NCBI GenBank assembly: GCA_015680685.1
Contig: MNCI01003975.1
Span: 1,977,371-2,041,370 of the forward strand
Length of the DNA stretch: 64,000 nt
Direction of reading: 5' to 3'
Origin: Gnetum montanum
Lineage: Eukaryota > Streptophyta > Gnetopsida > Gnetales > Gnetaceae
The notes under the pieces were generated by a model. The model saw nothing but the letters and a program-made list of their open reading frames with translations, ran no database searches and was not told where the DNA came from. Position 1 is the first letter of the stretch. Each line of letters begins with the position of its first letter. Positions 10,614 to 22,881 of the stretch are shown here, in pieces. Made by a program: the position numbers and the translations under genes.

Positions 10614-13600
10614 ATGCCTTCTTCTCATAAGAGCAACTCACCACTTAAGGACCATACACGAGACAGTCGGCAACATAAAACACATAGCCGAAATCAACCA
10701 AGTCCTAAACAATACAAGATAGTTTATACTCATCCCGATGAGTATATTCCAAACTTTACCTTTATCCTCCATCAAGATGAGCAGCTGCGATGGAGAGATT
10801 TGCAAGGTAACATTGTGTTACCCTGAGATCGATCAGTCTCTCGCATGCTTTTCCGTGCCTTAGCACAGATAGACATATCTAAATTATATGTTGAATACGT
10901 TATGGAAGACTTTGACATGAGGGATTATTATCCCATAGATGCCCAATGTATGAGGAACTTAAGGCAGGAGAGTCAACATACTTTTCTGAAGGGCAAATCC
11001 CCACACGTCCTTGGCGAAATAGGAGATGAGGAACCCCTTATCACAGGTTCTTTAGCAAATGATGTTCCCCCTCCTAATGATGATGAGGAGGTTGGGTATC
11101 AGAATCTACAATCAACGATACATAACCATGGTTCTGATGCCCATGAACACCAACTGTTCACAGAGGGAACAACCACTCATGCTAAGGATGAGCACGTAGA
11201 TCGTCACCATGATCGGGGCCGTAGCAGTCAAAGAGAAGGCAATAAACATCGTCATGGCAATGGTTCCCCTTCTTCTTCTCCTTTATCCCATCACTCACCC
11301 TCTCCTTCCACATTTGGGCGTAGCCACCATGAACATAAAGGTGAGGATAAAGGTAAAAAGGACGAAAGACCTCGACGGGAAAGTCGAGAGAAAGGATAAG
11401 GGCAAGGACGTAGGGAGAGTAGGGAACAATGCAGAAATCACAGGTGTCATGAAAGAGACGATCATGACGAGCCCCTACTTGCAACCCGAAGTATGCTTGA
11501 TATAACGAAGGCAGTTAGGATTTCCACAAGGAATTTAAAAGATAGTCAGATTAAACGATTAGACATGAACAATATCCCACGATTTGAAGGGGGATACAAT
11601 GCTGATCCGCAAAATCATTTATAGGCATTCCATGATGCCTATGCCTTGCAGAATATAGAAAATGAGTGGCAAAAATTTAAGTTGTTCCCAAGGACACTCA
11701 CCAAAAAAGCAGAGAGCTGGTACTAGTCCTTAGAACTGGAAATCATCAAGAGGTGGAGTACGATGCTAGAATTATTCAACAAAAAGTATCAGACGTACTC
11801 CAGAGTGTCCAATTTTCCTAAGCAGATCCAAGGCTGGAAGCAAGGTACACATGAACTTTTGGATGCTGTCATGGCTTGCTACTACACATTGTTACATCGT
11901 TGCTTGGGCCATGGATACGCTTAATGGGATCAACTTCGCCACATCGTGGATGGGCTAAGGCATAAAACTAGAAGAACCTTTGGAACTTATGCCCAAGGGA
12001 GACTCTCACAATTTAGATCCCATGAAATACATAGCTTGTTGGAATAAGTAGCAAAAGAAGAAGATGAGATACTAAAAAGGGAAAGTGCGGAAGAGTACAA
12101 CCGTGATCTCTCTCTTCAGAAGAAGGGAGTGAAGTTTTGCGATGAAGAGGATGAGTCACCAATCAAAGAGTTGGTGAACAGAAAGACTTTGCTGCTTTAA
12201 AAGTTAACAATGGAAATAGCGGCTAAGGTAGATGATGTATGGAGTTTCTTAGAATCTAAAATTGAAACTATCTTAAAAATTGTAGAAGAGTCTAAGGTAG
12301 AACAAAGTAGTGACAAAGGTAAGAAAAAGTGGAGAGATTTAGACTCTGCACATAACAAGGATAAAGGGAAAATCACTAACTCTGATGTGGCTGTGGACTT
12401 TGACACAGACGATGATGGTGGATGTGAAATCTACCACTATGACCATCTTAAGGGATATTGCCCCATCATCTCACATCTACAGGAGTCTGGGGTGTATGCG
12501 CTTAATCCAAGACTCAACCAACGGCAAACACCCTGAAGGTTACCTTATCCACAAGGTAATCTAAGGTAGTTCCACCAACCACTAACATATTATCCAAGTG
12601 AAACTCCCCCATAGCCCATCGGATAGCATTAGCAATGGCAATACCCACAGTCATGGGGGATGTCATCGCTAAAACATTAGTACCCTTACTGGTAGCCTGA
12701 CCCTTATGGATATTATGTGCAACAGCCGATTTCTCCAAGTGACTCTATGAGTCACACAACCCCCAACCATCACTACCAAGTTTAGGAGTACTTCAGAAGA
12801 ACTCCTTCTTCGCCGAGAGACACTCCATACCCACACCATCCTCCTAATCCATCCGCACCTCTTCCACCACAAGTAGTTCCCGTAACACCTCCTGCTCCAA
12901 CAATGCAAGGGGAACTTCCTCTTGAACCACAGCAACATCACGCTGCAAGAGTTGTAAATACTCAACCTACTGCTGGTTCTGACAACTGTAAAAAGAGAAG
13001 ACCTTTCTTTAGAACCAAAAGCCCAAACAAACTCTCGCAACAACAAGTGGTTGAGCCCATGTACACTCCTCCACCATCTAACACTTTGGAGCACACTTCA
13101 GTCCAACAGAACGTAATGCATATGGTTATGTTAACGCATACCGTAACCGATTGGATTAAGGTAGGCCACCTTCCCAAAAAACTAACTGACCCTGGAAGTC
13201 CCTTAATCTATTTACAGATCATTGAAAATAAACCACATAGGGCTCTTCTTGACTCAGTTTCCAAAGTCACCTTAATTTCACGAGAGATGTATCACGCCTG
13301 GAACCTGCCCCAACTTAAGAAGAGCAACATTCAACTAGAGTTGGTAGACTAGTCCATCACCATTCCTTTGGGATTGGTGGAGGACATCATTACCATTGTG
13401 TGTGATTGGTCTTACCCAGCTAATTTCCTGGTGATTGACATCAACAACAATGAAGGGGACTTCCTAATTATAATGGAAAGGGCATGGCTTAGTACAGTAG
13501 ATGCATGCCTTAGGATCCACAATCTTTCCTTGGAAATTTCTAAAATAAATATTTATGGAAAGATCGAGAAGATGAAAGTTCCATGCATCACAGTGATTCA

Positions 13601-13830
13601 TCGGGTGATGTAACAGGTGTGCTTTTGAAACATTGAAACAAAGATGCGTGTATGTCGCAACCACACAACCAGTAGTAGACACCCCGTGGTTGATAGTTAC
13701 TCGAAGGAGCAACCAAATATGCATGGAACCAACTGAGGAAACCCACATCCATAATGAAAGCATATATACATTGGAATATGAGCAAGGCACTCATTATTTT
13801 GGATCTAAGATCATCAATTAGGAGAAGTTG
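10614..13830 (+). pseudogene. gag-pro: Gag-protease polyprotein of element B, broken by in-frame stops
   Basis: Same protein as the open frame in element A. The ATG at 10614 begins PSSHKSNSP. Open segments starting at 10845, 12210, 12903 and 13368 are all in the frame of 10614, so about 1,000 codons keep phase; only stop codons break it (for example 10824, 11397, 12534). Domains: Gag N-terminus 10614-11100; Ser/Pro/His linker near 11270-11340; capsid-like core 11560-11960; knuckle-like CEIYHYDH near 12424 with the second Cys lost; Pro/Gln-rich part to 12960; aspartic protease 13110-13560 with ALLDSVSKVTLI where DLGS/DSG is expected, so the catalytic Gly is lost. Gag and PR are therefore one fused frame without frameshift. 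After 13613 a shifted frame (13633-13821) continues the post-protease segment. Confidence 0.9.
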
Positions 13831-13877
13831 GACACTTCTTAGAAATTCAAACAGGCACTCATTATTTTGGATCTCTC
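13785..13877 (+). repeat. Direct repeat at the pol-deletion junction of element B
   Basis: GGCACTCATTATTTTGGATC occurs at about 13786 and again at about 13855, 69 bp apart. Element C has one related copy at its own junction (about 36055-36075). The repeat sits where coding similarity stops and the 3' region starts. Confidence 0.7.
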
Positions 13878-14560
13878 CCTTACAACCTAGTCATGGGGGA
13901 GATGGCCACCTATGCTAATAATATGGGGCCCTAAGTTCTTTTTCGATTTTTGTTTTACATGTTTTTGTTTTACAACATTTTTGTCTTACACATTTTTGTT
14001 TTACAAATTACTTTAACTCTTCTAATTTTTTTTCACAACTTTCTTTAACTTTTCTAGGTTTTTTTTACAACATCGTTATACTTTTTCCATTTTGTGTGTG
14101 TGTGTGTGTGTGATCTACCTTGTAAGTTTGATTCCCAATAAGTGTCCGAAATGATGGTATGAACTATTTTCATATTGATTGCTAATGTTTTATTTTTACC
14201 TTTAAGTCACAATGTTGATACTAAGGTATGTTTATTTTGATATGGTAGGCAATGAGACCACTTTATCCATCCATCCACTAGTTTCTATGGTCTCTCTCGG
14301 CTTGGAAATGTACAGGTCCCTTCTAATAAGAACTTAAATGAATCAGTGACTGGGCATTTCTCAAACTAAGGAAGGACTCAAGGATTGCAAAGGGTATGAC
14401 TTCAAGGGAACTTGATGCTCTTGTGTTGGTCATTCTCTTGGGTGCTTGGATGTTTTTCTTCTTGAGTTTTTTTGCTGTTTCGATGGTACCCAACTATCAG
14501 AAGCTGAGACAATAAAAATAAAAAGTCTTTGCATGGTGTGGTTCTCATGCATAAAAACAC

Positions 14561-14600
<40 letters not shown>

Positions 14601-15874
14601 AAGTGAGAATTGAAAGCACCCCCCTTAGATGAAATAAATATTTGGGCTACAAGCACTGGTTATGGAACCAAAAGTGTTTCCTCTAACTAAGGCCCTTCTT
14701 GCTTCCCATTCCCTCCTTTGTTTCGTCAGAATGGTGGTGGCTCTTAAAGGACACATTCTTGTTACTTCAAGAGGATGGTTCGGTCGAATGCATTGATGTG
14801 AAGTCACTGGATGTGGTTGGTTTGAGGCCGGAGTTGGAATGAGACTTGCCAAGTTACGTTAATCATAAAACACACAAGGGGCTGTACACCACCTTGTTCT
14901 TGGGATTCCATTCCATTTTCTTCTCTCCATCATTCTCTCCATTATTCACCTCATTGCTGGTTGTATCATTAGTGTATGTATTTTGGTTGATGCATTATTT
15001 TCTTTTTGGTAAATTCTTACGGTTAAGACTTTAACTATTTTTCCAAATAACATTCCTGGAGCCTACGAACTCTTTGAATGTGGGTTTGTCAGGGCATTAA
15101 GGGCATGAGCCTGCTTTGGGGAGGACCCACTAACATTCCTATTTGGAGCATTAGTTAAATTCTTTCCCTTAACATTTTGCAATTAATTTTATTTTGTTCA
15201 TTTCCATCTTGACGTCCATTTCATCGATGCCATAGTTGTCCCTTTTTATCTATTTTTCTTACTCCTTTTCCTTCTCCATTCTAATGCTATCAGAGGTTCG
15301 CGATTAGTCATGGGGGTATGAGGCTCGATTTTTTCGATTTTCTCTTAGCCCCGAATTTTTCAATTCTTTCCTAACCCCTACACCTTCGGTAGTCATTATT
15401 AAGATATCCCCAGATCTGTATTAGCCATACCACAACCTAGCCAATGGACCTACACCGAAGCAAGGTATCAATTATAGGATGATTCCTTTACCCTTGCTAA
15501 TATAAGATTGTGTTGTGTGTGCAGATGGCGATCATACAAATAACGGATTGGATTTGGAGCAAACACTTGGAATGGAGCAACACTAAAGTAGCTATGCAAG
15601 GAGCAAGATTGATGGTGCACTTATAGATGGACAATGAAGGCACAATCTTGACGTTGGCAGTAGCAACACTTCTTTCTCTCTCTCTTTCTCAGTTGACAAC
15701 TAAGGCCTAATGTCATATTAATAAGGTGTTCACCTTTGTTGTCATGAACACCAGTTTTGTCAAGTCTTGTAATGATGATCCGTTCACATGTCATCCCATT
15801 AGTTCTATTCCCCTCAATAATTCCATACCTTTCTGATATTATTGTAAGGAACTCGAGGAAGAGTTTTTCATTCA
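13878..15874 (+). other. 3' internal region of element B
   Basis: About 2 kb between the protease part and the 3' LTR, shared block by block with element C (36080-38003) and in decayed form with D (48540-49560). It holds a T-rich stretch (13930-14090), a GT microsatellite (14094-14112), a short conserved reading frame (14252-14515), a 31-A run (14568-14598), and two polypurine-like GTCATGGGGG motifs before the true one. Confidence 0.75.
14252..14515 (+). pseudogene. Conserved 3' small frame with hydrophobic segment (element B)
   Basis: Function unknown. After one frameshift near 14360, the frame runs KLRKDSRI.KGMTSR.LDAL, then a hydrophobic stretch (LVLVILLGAWMFFFLSFF) able to span a membrane, then a short polar tail ending at TAA 14513-14515. 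Element C keeps the same residues at 36402-36670. A splice-acceptor-like TTTTGATATGGTAG stands just before the ATG, at 14235-14248. Athila-lineage elements are known to carry an extra, sometimes env-like, frame between pol and 3' LTR; this may be its remnant, but length and similarity are too small to call it an envelope protein. It may also be conserved only as untranslated RNA. Confidence 0.45.
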
Positions 15875-15886
15875 GTCATGGGGGTA
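15875..15886 (+). other. Polypurine tract of element B
   Basis: GTCATGGGGGTA directly before the TGATGAG start of the 3' LTR. The same block precedes the 3' LTR of C (38004-38015), supporting use as plus-strand primer. Confidence 0.8.
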
Positions 15887-16889
15887 TGATGAGACGCGAT
15901 TCACATGAGCCGCGATATCGCGTCGTCCCCTGCAATGTCACGTATGCGATATCACGGTCCATTGCCAAATCTATAAATAAGAGGCATCACTCCCCTTATT
16001 TCCCATCATAGTTTAGAAGTAGGGAAACTCTGGCAATTTGATCACTCCAGATATAGAATATTTTTCCACGTGCCCGCAGTAGGAGTCCCAAAGTGAACGA
16101 ATCTTTATTCAAGCAACATTGTACCTGAACACAAGTTGTGTACAGCAATAAAGATGAGCTTTCCGGATAAACCTTGCAGTGCATGGAATAGGATTTTATT
16201 TATTGTTTCTCTCTCATCCTTAAACTCCTAGAATGCAGTATGAGTACGACTTGATTACGAGCATCTAAGGATGTGTACGGATAGTCAAGGAATTAGCTGC
16301 TCATCGCATGTGGTATGAGTACAACTTGATTACAAGCATATCATGTGACTACTTGGTAACCCAGTGGCGTATTCAGGATCTGTGCTTGGTAATCCCAGTG
16401 GTAGTCCTAGATGTATACGGTTAGTCAAGGAATCAGCTCCTCATCGCACTTAGGCTAGATAGCTTCCTCAACCATTTCCTCCTAGTTAAGTGCCTCAGTA
16501 CGATCACTTCGAGCACATGCGTTACGTGTGGTGATCCCAGTACCGATTAGCATTTGATAGCCACAGTTGCATCAGTTCAGGGTGTGTATGGTAATTGGGA
16601 ATGGATGCTGACGCTAGGTAATTTAGACCTAGTCATTAGTTAGAGTTAGTTAGTTTCTCAACCCTTCACCTTGATAGCATAGGAAAAAAACATAAAAGAC
16701 TATAAAAATCATATACCTCGGCCTTACTTAACCATACACCGTGAAAACTACAAGTCTAGGAAGACAACGAATGATTAACCCCAAGTGTTCCATGGGGCGT
16801 GTAGGCACTTAGTCTACGGAGTTCGATTGGATCGCGTGTGCTACGCTTGTTTCGTATGGTTGAGTGTAGAGGTACCTCGCCACTCATCA
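15887..16889 (+). repeat. 3' LTR of element B
   Basis: 1,003 bp, 78 bp longer than its partner because the U5 repeat unit is present twice (near 16281 and 16423; GTATGAGTAC-type text at about 16238 and 16313). TATA box 15972-15979. Ends ...CTCATCA at 16889, followed by GTCCT. Confidence 0.92.
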
Positions 16890-16894
16890 GTCCT

Positions 16895-18000
16895 TTATGA
16901 TGTATCCTTACCCCTTCGAGTTATGCTTTGAAATTCCATGCCAAATTCTAAGTTCTTTAGAAAAATTCCAACTTCATTCAAATGCCTTAAGGCCCTCTTG
17001 ACATGTTCCCTTGTGTTCTAGCTTACACTCAAGATTAAGAGAAGAAAGTATGATCTTGGGAAGTGTGCATTGACTACCCTACATCAACACAACTCTTGCA
17101 TGAGTGTAGGGGTGGTGAAGCATCCCCCAGAAGGCCTAGTTTGCTTGAATTTATTTTGCTTCTACCTATGGTCAGTATGGGTTGAATTTATGGGCCTCCA
17201 TTTACACCTAGGGTTTGATAAACCCCTTCCATTCCCATGTGAAAACTATAAATATCCAAGGTGAGTTCTTTCACATAACCAATTCATACTTAGGTATTTC
17301 TTAGAGCTTTTAGTATCTTGTTTGTGTGAAAAGCTCTTCTTCTCTTAGATAAGTTAATTCTTTTCCTTGTCTCATGTGTTTTGAGTCATTGCTTTCATAA
17401 GTGCAGTGAGACTCTATTAGAGTGCTACCATGCTTACATAGTGTGACACTATTTGGTCAATGCAGAGTCTAGTGTTTGTATAGTGAATAAAGCTTATGGT
17501 TTTTCCTTATTCTACCACTGATGCCTTAAGTATTAAAATACTAAAAAAAATCATAAAATGTTTTTAAAACTAAACACATTTATTTAATTCTCACTTTCAG
17601 AAGCTATGATGATTCATCCTTATTCAAGGAGGTCATAACTATATGGCATGGTGTTGATCCATTGAGGTTGTGACTAAGAGCCATTTTTATTGCATTTCAT
17701 GCATGGTGTTGCACTATCCCCAAGAGGGAATACAATGCATGTGTGTTAGCTATTTCTTATTCTGTATAATTTTAAAATCCATAAAAGTCATAAAATATAA
17801 AATCATAAGTATCTATCCCTTTATCTCTCACATGGAAACATGAATTTTATTTGTAATATATGTATTAGGATATCTTTAATATTATTTGAACATAATGACA
17901 TACACAAGTATTCTTGGAAACTCACTCAACATCGTCTTCAAAGCTTATGACTAGATTACTAGGGAAGGCATTGGTAATTTTCTAGAAATACTTATGCATT
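16895..18000 (+). repeat. Possible 5' LTR and leader of degenerate Gypsy H
   Basis: No gene. A TATAAATA at 17247-17254 and a GAATAAAGC near 17484 are spaced like LTR promoter and poly(A) signals, and gag-like text of H begins about 1 kb later. No second copy of this LTR was found, so the boundaries are open. Confidence 0.35.
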
Positions 18001-18199
18001 ATTAATCTTAACTTCTATTCAGACCTAGTGTGTGCTTTTTAGCATTGTGTGTAGATTCAAAACATAAGCAATATGGTAGTTAATGCTAAGAGTCCATTAA
18101 AGACATTCGCAAGAGTACTAAAATAACAAAAGGCTTCTATTTTATTTGAATATTTTGATGACTCAACATTACCATTGGTTGTATTAACTTACCATCAGT

Positions 18200-20420
18200 A
18201 CAAGTAGGGGAGATAGCATGATGCTCATGGGGATTTCTCAAAGGAACCATCCATGGTTGCAATAGTAGATCTCAAGAAGGCCCTAATCAACCTTAAGCTA
18301 TAGGAGTTTTGCATATTCTATGTGGCTTTGGAGTAAGATTTTAGCAATAATGAGCCTCAACTAAGGTAAAAGCTCCATGATTAGATGGCAAAGAAAGATG
18401 TCCATCATGGCTTTTCATTTGACTACTCAAATAAGGAGCATGACAAGAAAGCAAATATACAAAGTAAAGGGCCTTTCCTCCATGAAGGCTAAGAGTTGAG
18501 GACTATTAATCTCCATGCAACTAGAACACATGATGATTATCTTCTCCCCTAGTTCTAACACCTTTCCTTATTAGCATCATCTAGTGATGATAATTCCTGT
18601 GTGTATAATTGGCATGATTATCATAAGCTTAATGAACTTGTTTACATACCCTGGGAGCATGTTTGTGATAGTAAGATCAAATAAATCAACATGGTTGATG
18701 TTCCATGATATAGAAGGTATATCATTAACAATCCCCAACTTCATGTGTAGGCATTTTATAATATTTTTTATTCATAAGGAATCATTAGTGATTGGTAGAA
18801 GTTATGATTGTTCCCCTACACCTTCATTAAATAAGTAAAAACCTTGTACAAATCCTTGCCACCTAAATCAATTTAGGCATGGGTAGACATGGTTAAGATT
18901 TTCTACACTAAATTCCAAACCTATGCCCACATTTCCAACATCAAATGATCAAATGAGGGCAAGGAGCTAGTGACTTACTAGACATCACCATGGAGAGGAA
19001 TCTCAAAATAGCTAATCGCTATCCAAATCATGGCTTTAGCTAAAGGAAGTAGCTCATGTAATTCATAGAAGGCCTAACATAAGAGATAAGGAGGTGAGTA
19101 GACATATATGCCATGGGCTAGGTACACAAAAATTTTATGGCCCAAATTAAAGAGCTTCTAGATACCATTGCTAATATGGAAGGTGAATGGAGAAAACAAT
19201 AATTCTCAAAGAAGTATAACTATAATCCATGAATAGAAAGGAGGCCAAAATCATTAAAGTTACAACCAAATCTCCTACTACTATTGAGGCCTTTGCATGT
19301 GATCATGTCAGAACTCATAAATACTTAGCATACTTGGCCCATTGGGTGGACCATGTTTAGGATGCAATGGACAAGAAAATGATTGTTATGCTTAAGGAAA
19401 TGTAGGGTAGAGTGGTCAAAGTGGTCATGAATGTAGCTGTACCACCTAGATGTAAAAAGAAGTACAAAGACAAGGGTAAGAAGAAGCTCTCCTCCTCTAA
19501 TGATATAAAAAAAGATTTCAATGAGGTTTTCTTATTCTCTAGTGATCAGGGTTCTTATGAGTATTATGTAGATCTTCATGACTTGTAGTGCTAGTTAGCC
19601 ATGGGTTACATGATTGGTAAAATGGAATGATCTAGGATGCCTTTGAATCTTAAGTTTGTCAAGAGGCAAACATGAAAGACTCGATTCTATAACCACGCGT
19701 ACTATCTTGGAGGTGTATCTATCATTTTGTGAAATTAGGATAACCTCCAAATGTAAGATAGATATTATTGTATGTTTGGATTATTGCATAAAGTGGGTGG
19801 AAGCAACAATTGTTAAAGATTGTTCATATACTATTGTAGCAAAATTTCTTTGAAACAATGTTCTTCACAAGTTTGGTATTCTATGAATCTTAATCTTTGA
19901 AAATAGTACACATTTTACTAGTAAGATTTTCAAGAATCTATTGGAATCTTGTCAAGTTAATTTCCCCTTACCATCCTTAGGCCAATGGCCAAGTGGAAGT
20001 TACTAACCATGCAATTATTAGAATACTTAGAAATATGGTTAGTAGATATATAAGAGATTGGGTCAACAAGCTTAATGATGCTTTTTGGGCCTATCAAATG
20101 GTATGGAAAAATCTTGTTAGTTACACACCATTTGAGCTAGTTTATGAATAGGTTCCATGTTTGCCTATTGATCTTGAAATGATAATCTTGGGCTATGTTG
20201 AAAATTTGGTTATGACCTTAAATTTTCCCTAGAAAGAGTGGTTAATTAATTAACCATAACCTTCTTGATGAGAATTGTAGAATCTCCTTGATGCATAATG
20301 AATTAGAACATTTCTATACCAAGGCTTTCCATGATGTTTGCACAAGAGAGTTTGATTTCAAACATACGGATAATGTCATCTATTTTAATCTACTATGCTT
20401 AATACTTTTGGATAGGCTTC
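18200..20420 (+). pseudogene. Degenerate Gypsy element H: gag remnant joined to integrase
   Basis: Plus-strand remnant. From about 18960 to 19570 translations give a Gag-like stretch with a basic tail (CKKKYKDKGKKKLSSS near 19450). Integrase text follows: IDIIVCLDYCIKWVEATIV near 19760 (catalytic core, first Asp of the DDE triad), KFGI....FENSTHFTSKIF near 19870-19935 (second Asp replaced), GQWPSGSY near 19985, and a SYTPFELVYE-like end near 20120. No RT or RNase H lies between, so the element is internally deleted. Stops and frameshifts throughout. A TCATGGGGGAGAAT motif at 20627-20640 resembles the one after the coding region of A/B/C-type elements. Confidence 0.7.
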
Positions 20421-20640
20421 AATTTCAATGAGAAGAATTATACATTGTTCACATTAATTTCTAGTATTGTGTAGTACATATCTATCATTCAAATGAGCTA
20501 GATATCTTTTTGATCAATTGGCAACATCTAAAGTATTACAAAGAATACCTTTGTCCTTTGAGAGTATCTAATAATTAGTCTTGTGTTTTTCACTTAGAGG
20601 TCTATTAGGTGATAGACATGGATTATTCATGGGGGAGAAT

Positions 20641-21839
20641 TCTCCATGTCATGTTGAATTTTTCTTTCCTTTCTACTATTTCATTTATGTGATTTAATAA
20701 AGTTAGTACTTTTTATTCTTTTTCTTAAATATGTTTGTGCATATATGAAAACCAAATAATGTGTTTTATAAATGCTCACCCAATAAGCCAATGATGGATG
20801 GATGAGTTATAGATGCAATGATAATGTGAGAGTGCCAAATGGATCCAAAGTGAAGCCTTGATTAATGAAATGTCTGCACAACAAAATTCATCCATCTACT
20901 ATTCTTCCATCCATTACTTGTAAAACAAGCTCAAAATTATTAGGGAGCTTGGCCTTACACTATGAGTTATTGAAGCTAATTGTTGTGGATCCACACTTTA
21001 CAGTGTGAGCTCTAGAATACTAAAAGAGTATGTGGTTACTTGCAAGGAATAGGTGTACCATCAAGGATCCCTGTGATCATTAAATAGGTCTAATTAGTGT
21101 GATTAGACTAAGGCGCATGTGCCACCATATGTGACCTTTCTTTTTAGATGAGGTTTTTGAACTTGTGCATGGCATGTGGCAAGGCATGAATTTTCTATGT
21201 TCATGCATGTCGAAGACTCCAAGTGATGATCAAGCACTCCAATCATCCCTATGATTTTCATGTCATCAAAAATCCTCTTCTCATAAAAGAATTATTCCAA
21301 AAAAAAAAAAGGATGATGAATAAATCATGAAAAAATAGAGAAAGAAAAGGAAAAGAAAATAATAAAATAATGATAATGAGAAGAAGAGATGATGGGAAGA
21401 GTAATATAACTCTAAGCTATTGGTCCATATATATTAGTATTTTTACCATCATAAACTAATCTTGTAATTACTCAACTAAACAAAAGTAAGTTCTTGAACT
21501 AATATCCATGAAAGCCTTCTTCATGTTTAACTTGTTACCTAAATCTTCTGAATTTTGAATGTAATAGTCCAACATAATCCTAGAAGTCTCTCTCTTAGTA
21601 AAGGCCTTTTGAATTCTCATGATCATGAAGGCCTAGAAGTCTCTCTCTTAGTAAACTTTGGCAATGTCAATTGCTACTTCCACCAATTCTTAATCATGCC
21701 TTCTTCTAGGGATGATATTCATCATTTCTAGGGTTTGCATAGCCCATCACTAGCCTAGGTGGCCCATGCAGGGCTTATGCAGCTTCTGTTGATGCACGTA
21801 GCTAAATAAGGCCAACATTGTGCATCTTGTTGAAAGACC
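20641..21839. other. Unassigned DNA between H and G
   Basis: No gene or RNA recognised. An A-rich stretch lies at 21296-21400. A 24-bp direct repeat (CCTAGAAGTCTCTCTCTTAG...) stands at 21579 and 21632. This may be the 3' part of H; its end and the left end of G were not found. Confidence 0.4.
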
Positions 21840-21854
21840 CAATGATTAACATCA

Positions 21855-21985
21855 TCAAGAGAGGTGATGACTGGCGATAAGGGAGGTACTGATCAACGAC
21901 ATGGGAGGTGATGATTTGCAACATGGAATGTGATGATCTATGGCATGGGAGGTAATGATTCAGAGCAAGGGAGCTAATGATTCAT
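21855..21985. repeat. Minisatellite in element G
   Basis: About five imperfect units of roughly 25 bp of the form GGGAGGTGATGATT.GCAACAT. Element F has a related array at the equivalent place. Confidence 0.6.
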
Positions 21986-22881
21986 GGTAGTGAAGGTGGT
22001 CAAGGACATGCGTGTAGGTAGACAATGTAGAGAAACAAGAGCAGCAAACAACACGGGTTTCAAGCATGATAGTAGTTGTAGGGCATGGTGTAGCAATGGG
22101 CAATAAGTTAGCAATGGCTAGTAAGCAATAGGCACATGGTGGTGGCCAGTGGATGTAGCAAGGCAGTGGGTAGCATGATGGGATGTGTAGGCATAGACAT
22201 GGTGGAAACATGCAACACGTGGTGTGTGGCTGTCCTTGGGCTAGTCCTTGGGACTAGTCATTTGTGACCATCAACTATGGCTGGTAGTAGGGCTTGGTCA
22301 TAGCTAGTAGCAAGGTTGGTTGTGGCTAGTAAGAGGACTAATCATGGCTCTGTCCAAGGTTTGGCTTTTGTTTTTATATTTTAAATATAAAGCTTTTTTT
22401 AAAAAAGTTGAGTCTCAAAATTGAACCTGAGACCTTACACCCTTTTTAAAAAATAAAAATTAGAAATTTAAAATTAAAAAAAAAATTATCAAAATTATAA
22501 AAAAATACTTTTTAAATTTTAAAATTACATGTAACTTGAGAATTTTCGTATCTCCCAACATGTAGGTTAGATTTTGACAAAATTAGTACTGTTGGAATCA
22601 TCTTGGAGAGCACTACGTGTTGAGCCAGAGATAATGCCATTTTGGTGAACCTATAAATTACAAAATTAAAAAAAATTAAGCATTAGCTTTATTAAATCCT
22701 TAATTAACTTAAGTTAAAATTTCCTCTTTACTCTTACTAAGATTCTTACTATTGTATTATAAATATGAGAAGATGAAAGACTTTGCCCATCATAACTCAA
22801 TATTAGTAGAAGATTAAATGATTCTATTAGTGGAAAATCTTGAAGATTTTCTACCATTAAAAGGTTCTAACCATCCTCATC

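Larger units (their letters stand above)
9547..16889 (+). mobile_element. Element B: complete non-autonomous Gypsy element carrying only gag-protease
   Basis: 7,343 bp, flanked by the 5-bp target duplication GTCCT (9542-9546 and 16890-16894). Order: 5' LTR 9547-10471, tRNA-Asp primer site, gag-PR frame 10614-13613, about 2.2 kb of further sequence with a small conserved frame, polypurine tract, 3' LTR 15887-16889. No RT, RNase H or integrase can be found. Element C has the same deletion with the same downstream edge, so B belongs to a deletion-derived subfamily that must have used enzymes from an autonomous relative. The two LTRs differ by roughly a tenth by eye, so the insertion is old. Confidence 0.93.

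Noticed and set aside
11182-11505. 100-codon minus-strand and 98-codon plus-strand open frames
   Set aside because: Off-frame shadows of the Ser/Pro/His-rich and Arg-rich part of gag in element B; similar shadows occur at the matching place in A and C.
12669-13094. 141-codon minus-strand frame rich in Trp and Arg
   Set aside because: Antisense to the Pro/Gln-rich gag tail of B; equivalent antisense text in A and C is broken.
14568-14598. 31-base A run, considered as the tail of a retroposed RNA
   Set aside because: The flanks on both sides continue collinearly with element C, where only a short A-rich stretch stands, so it is a local expansion, not an insertion.
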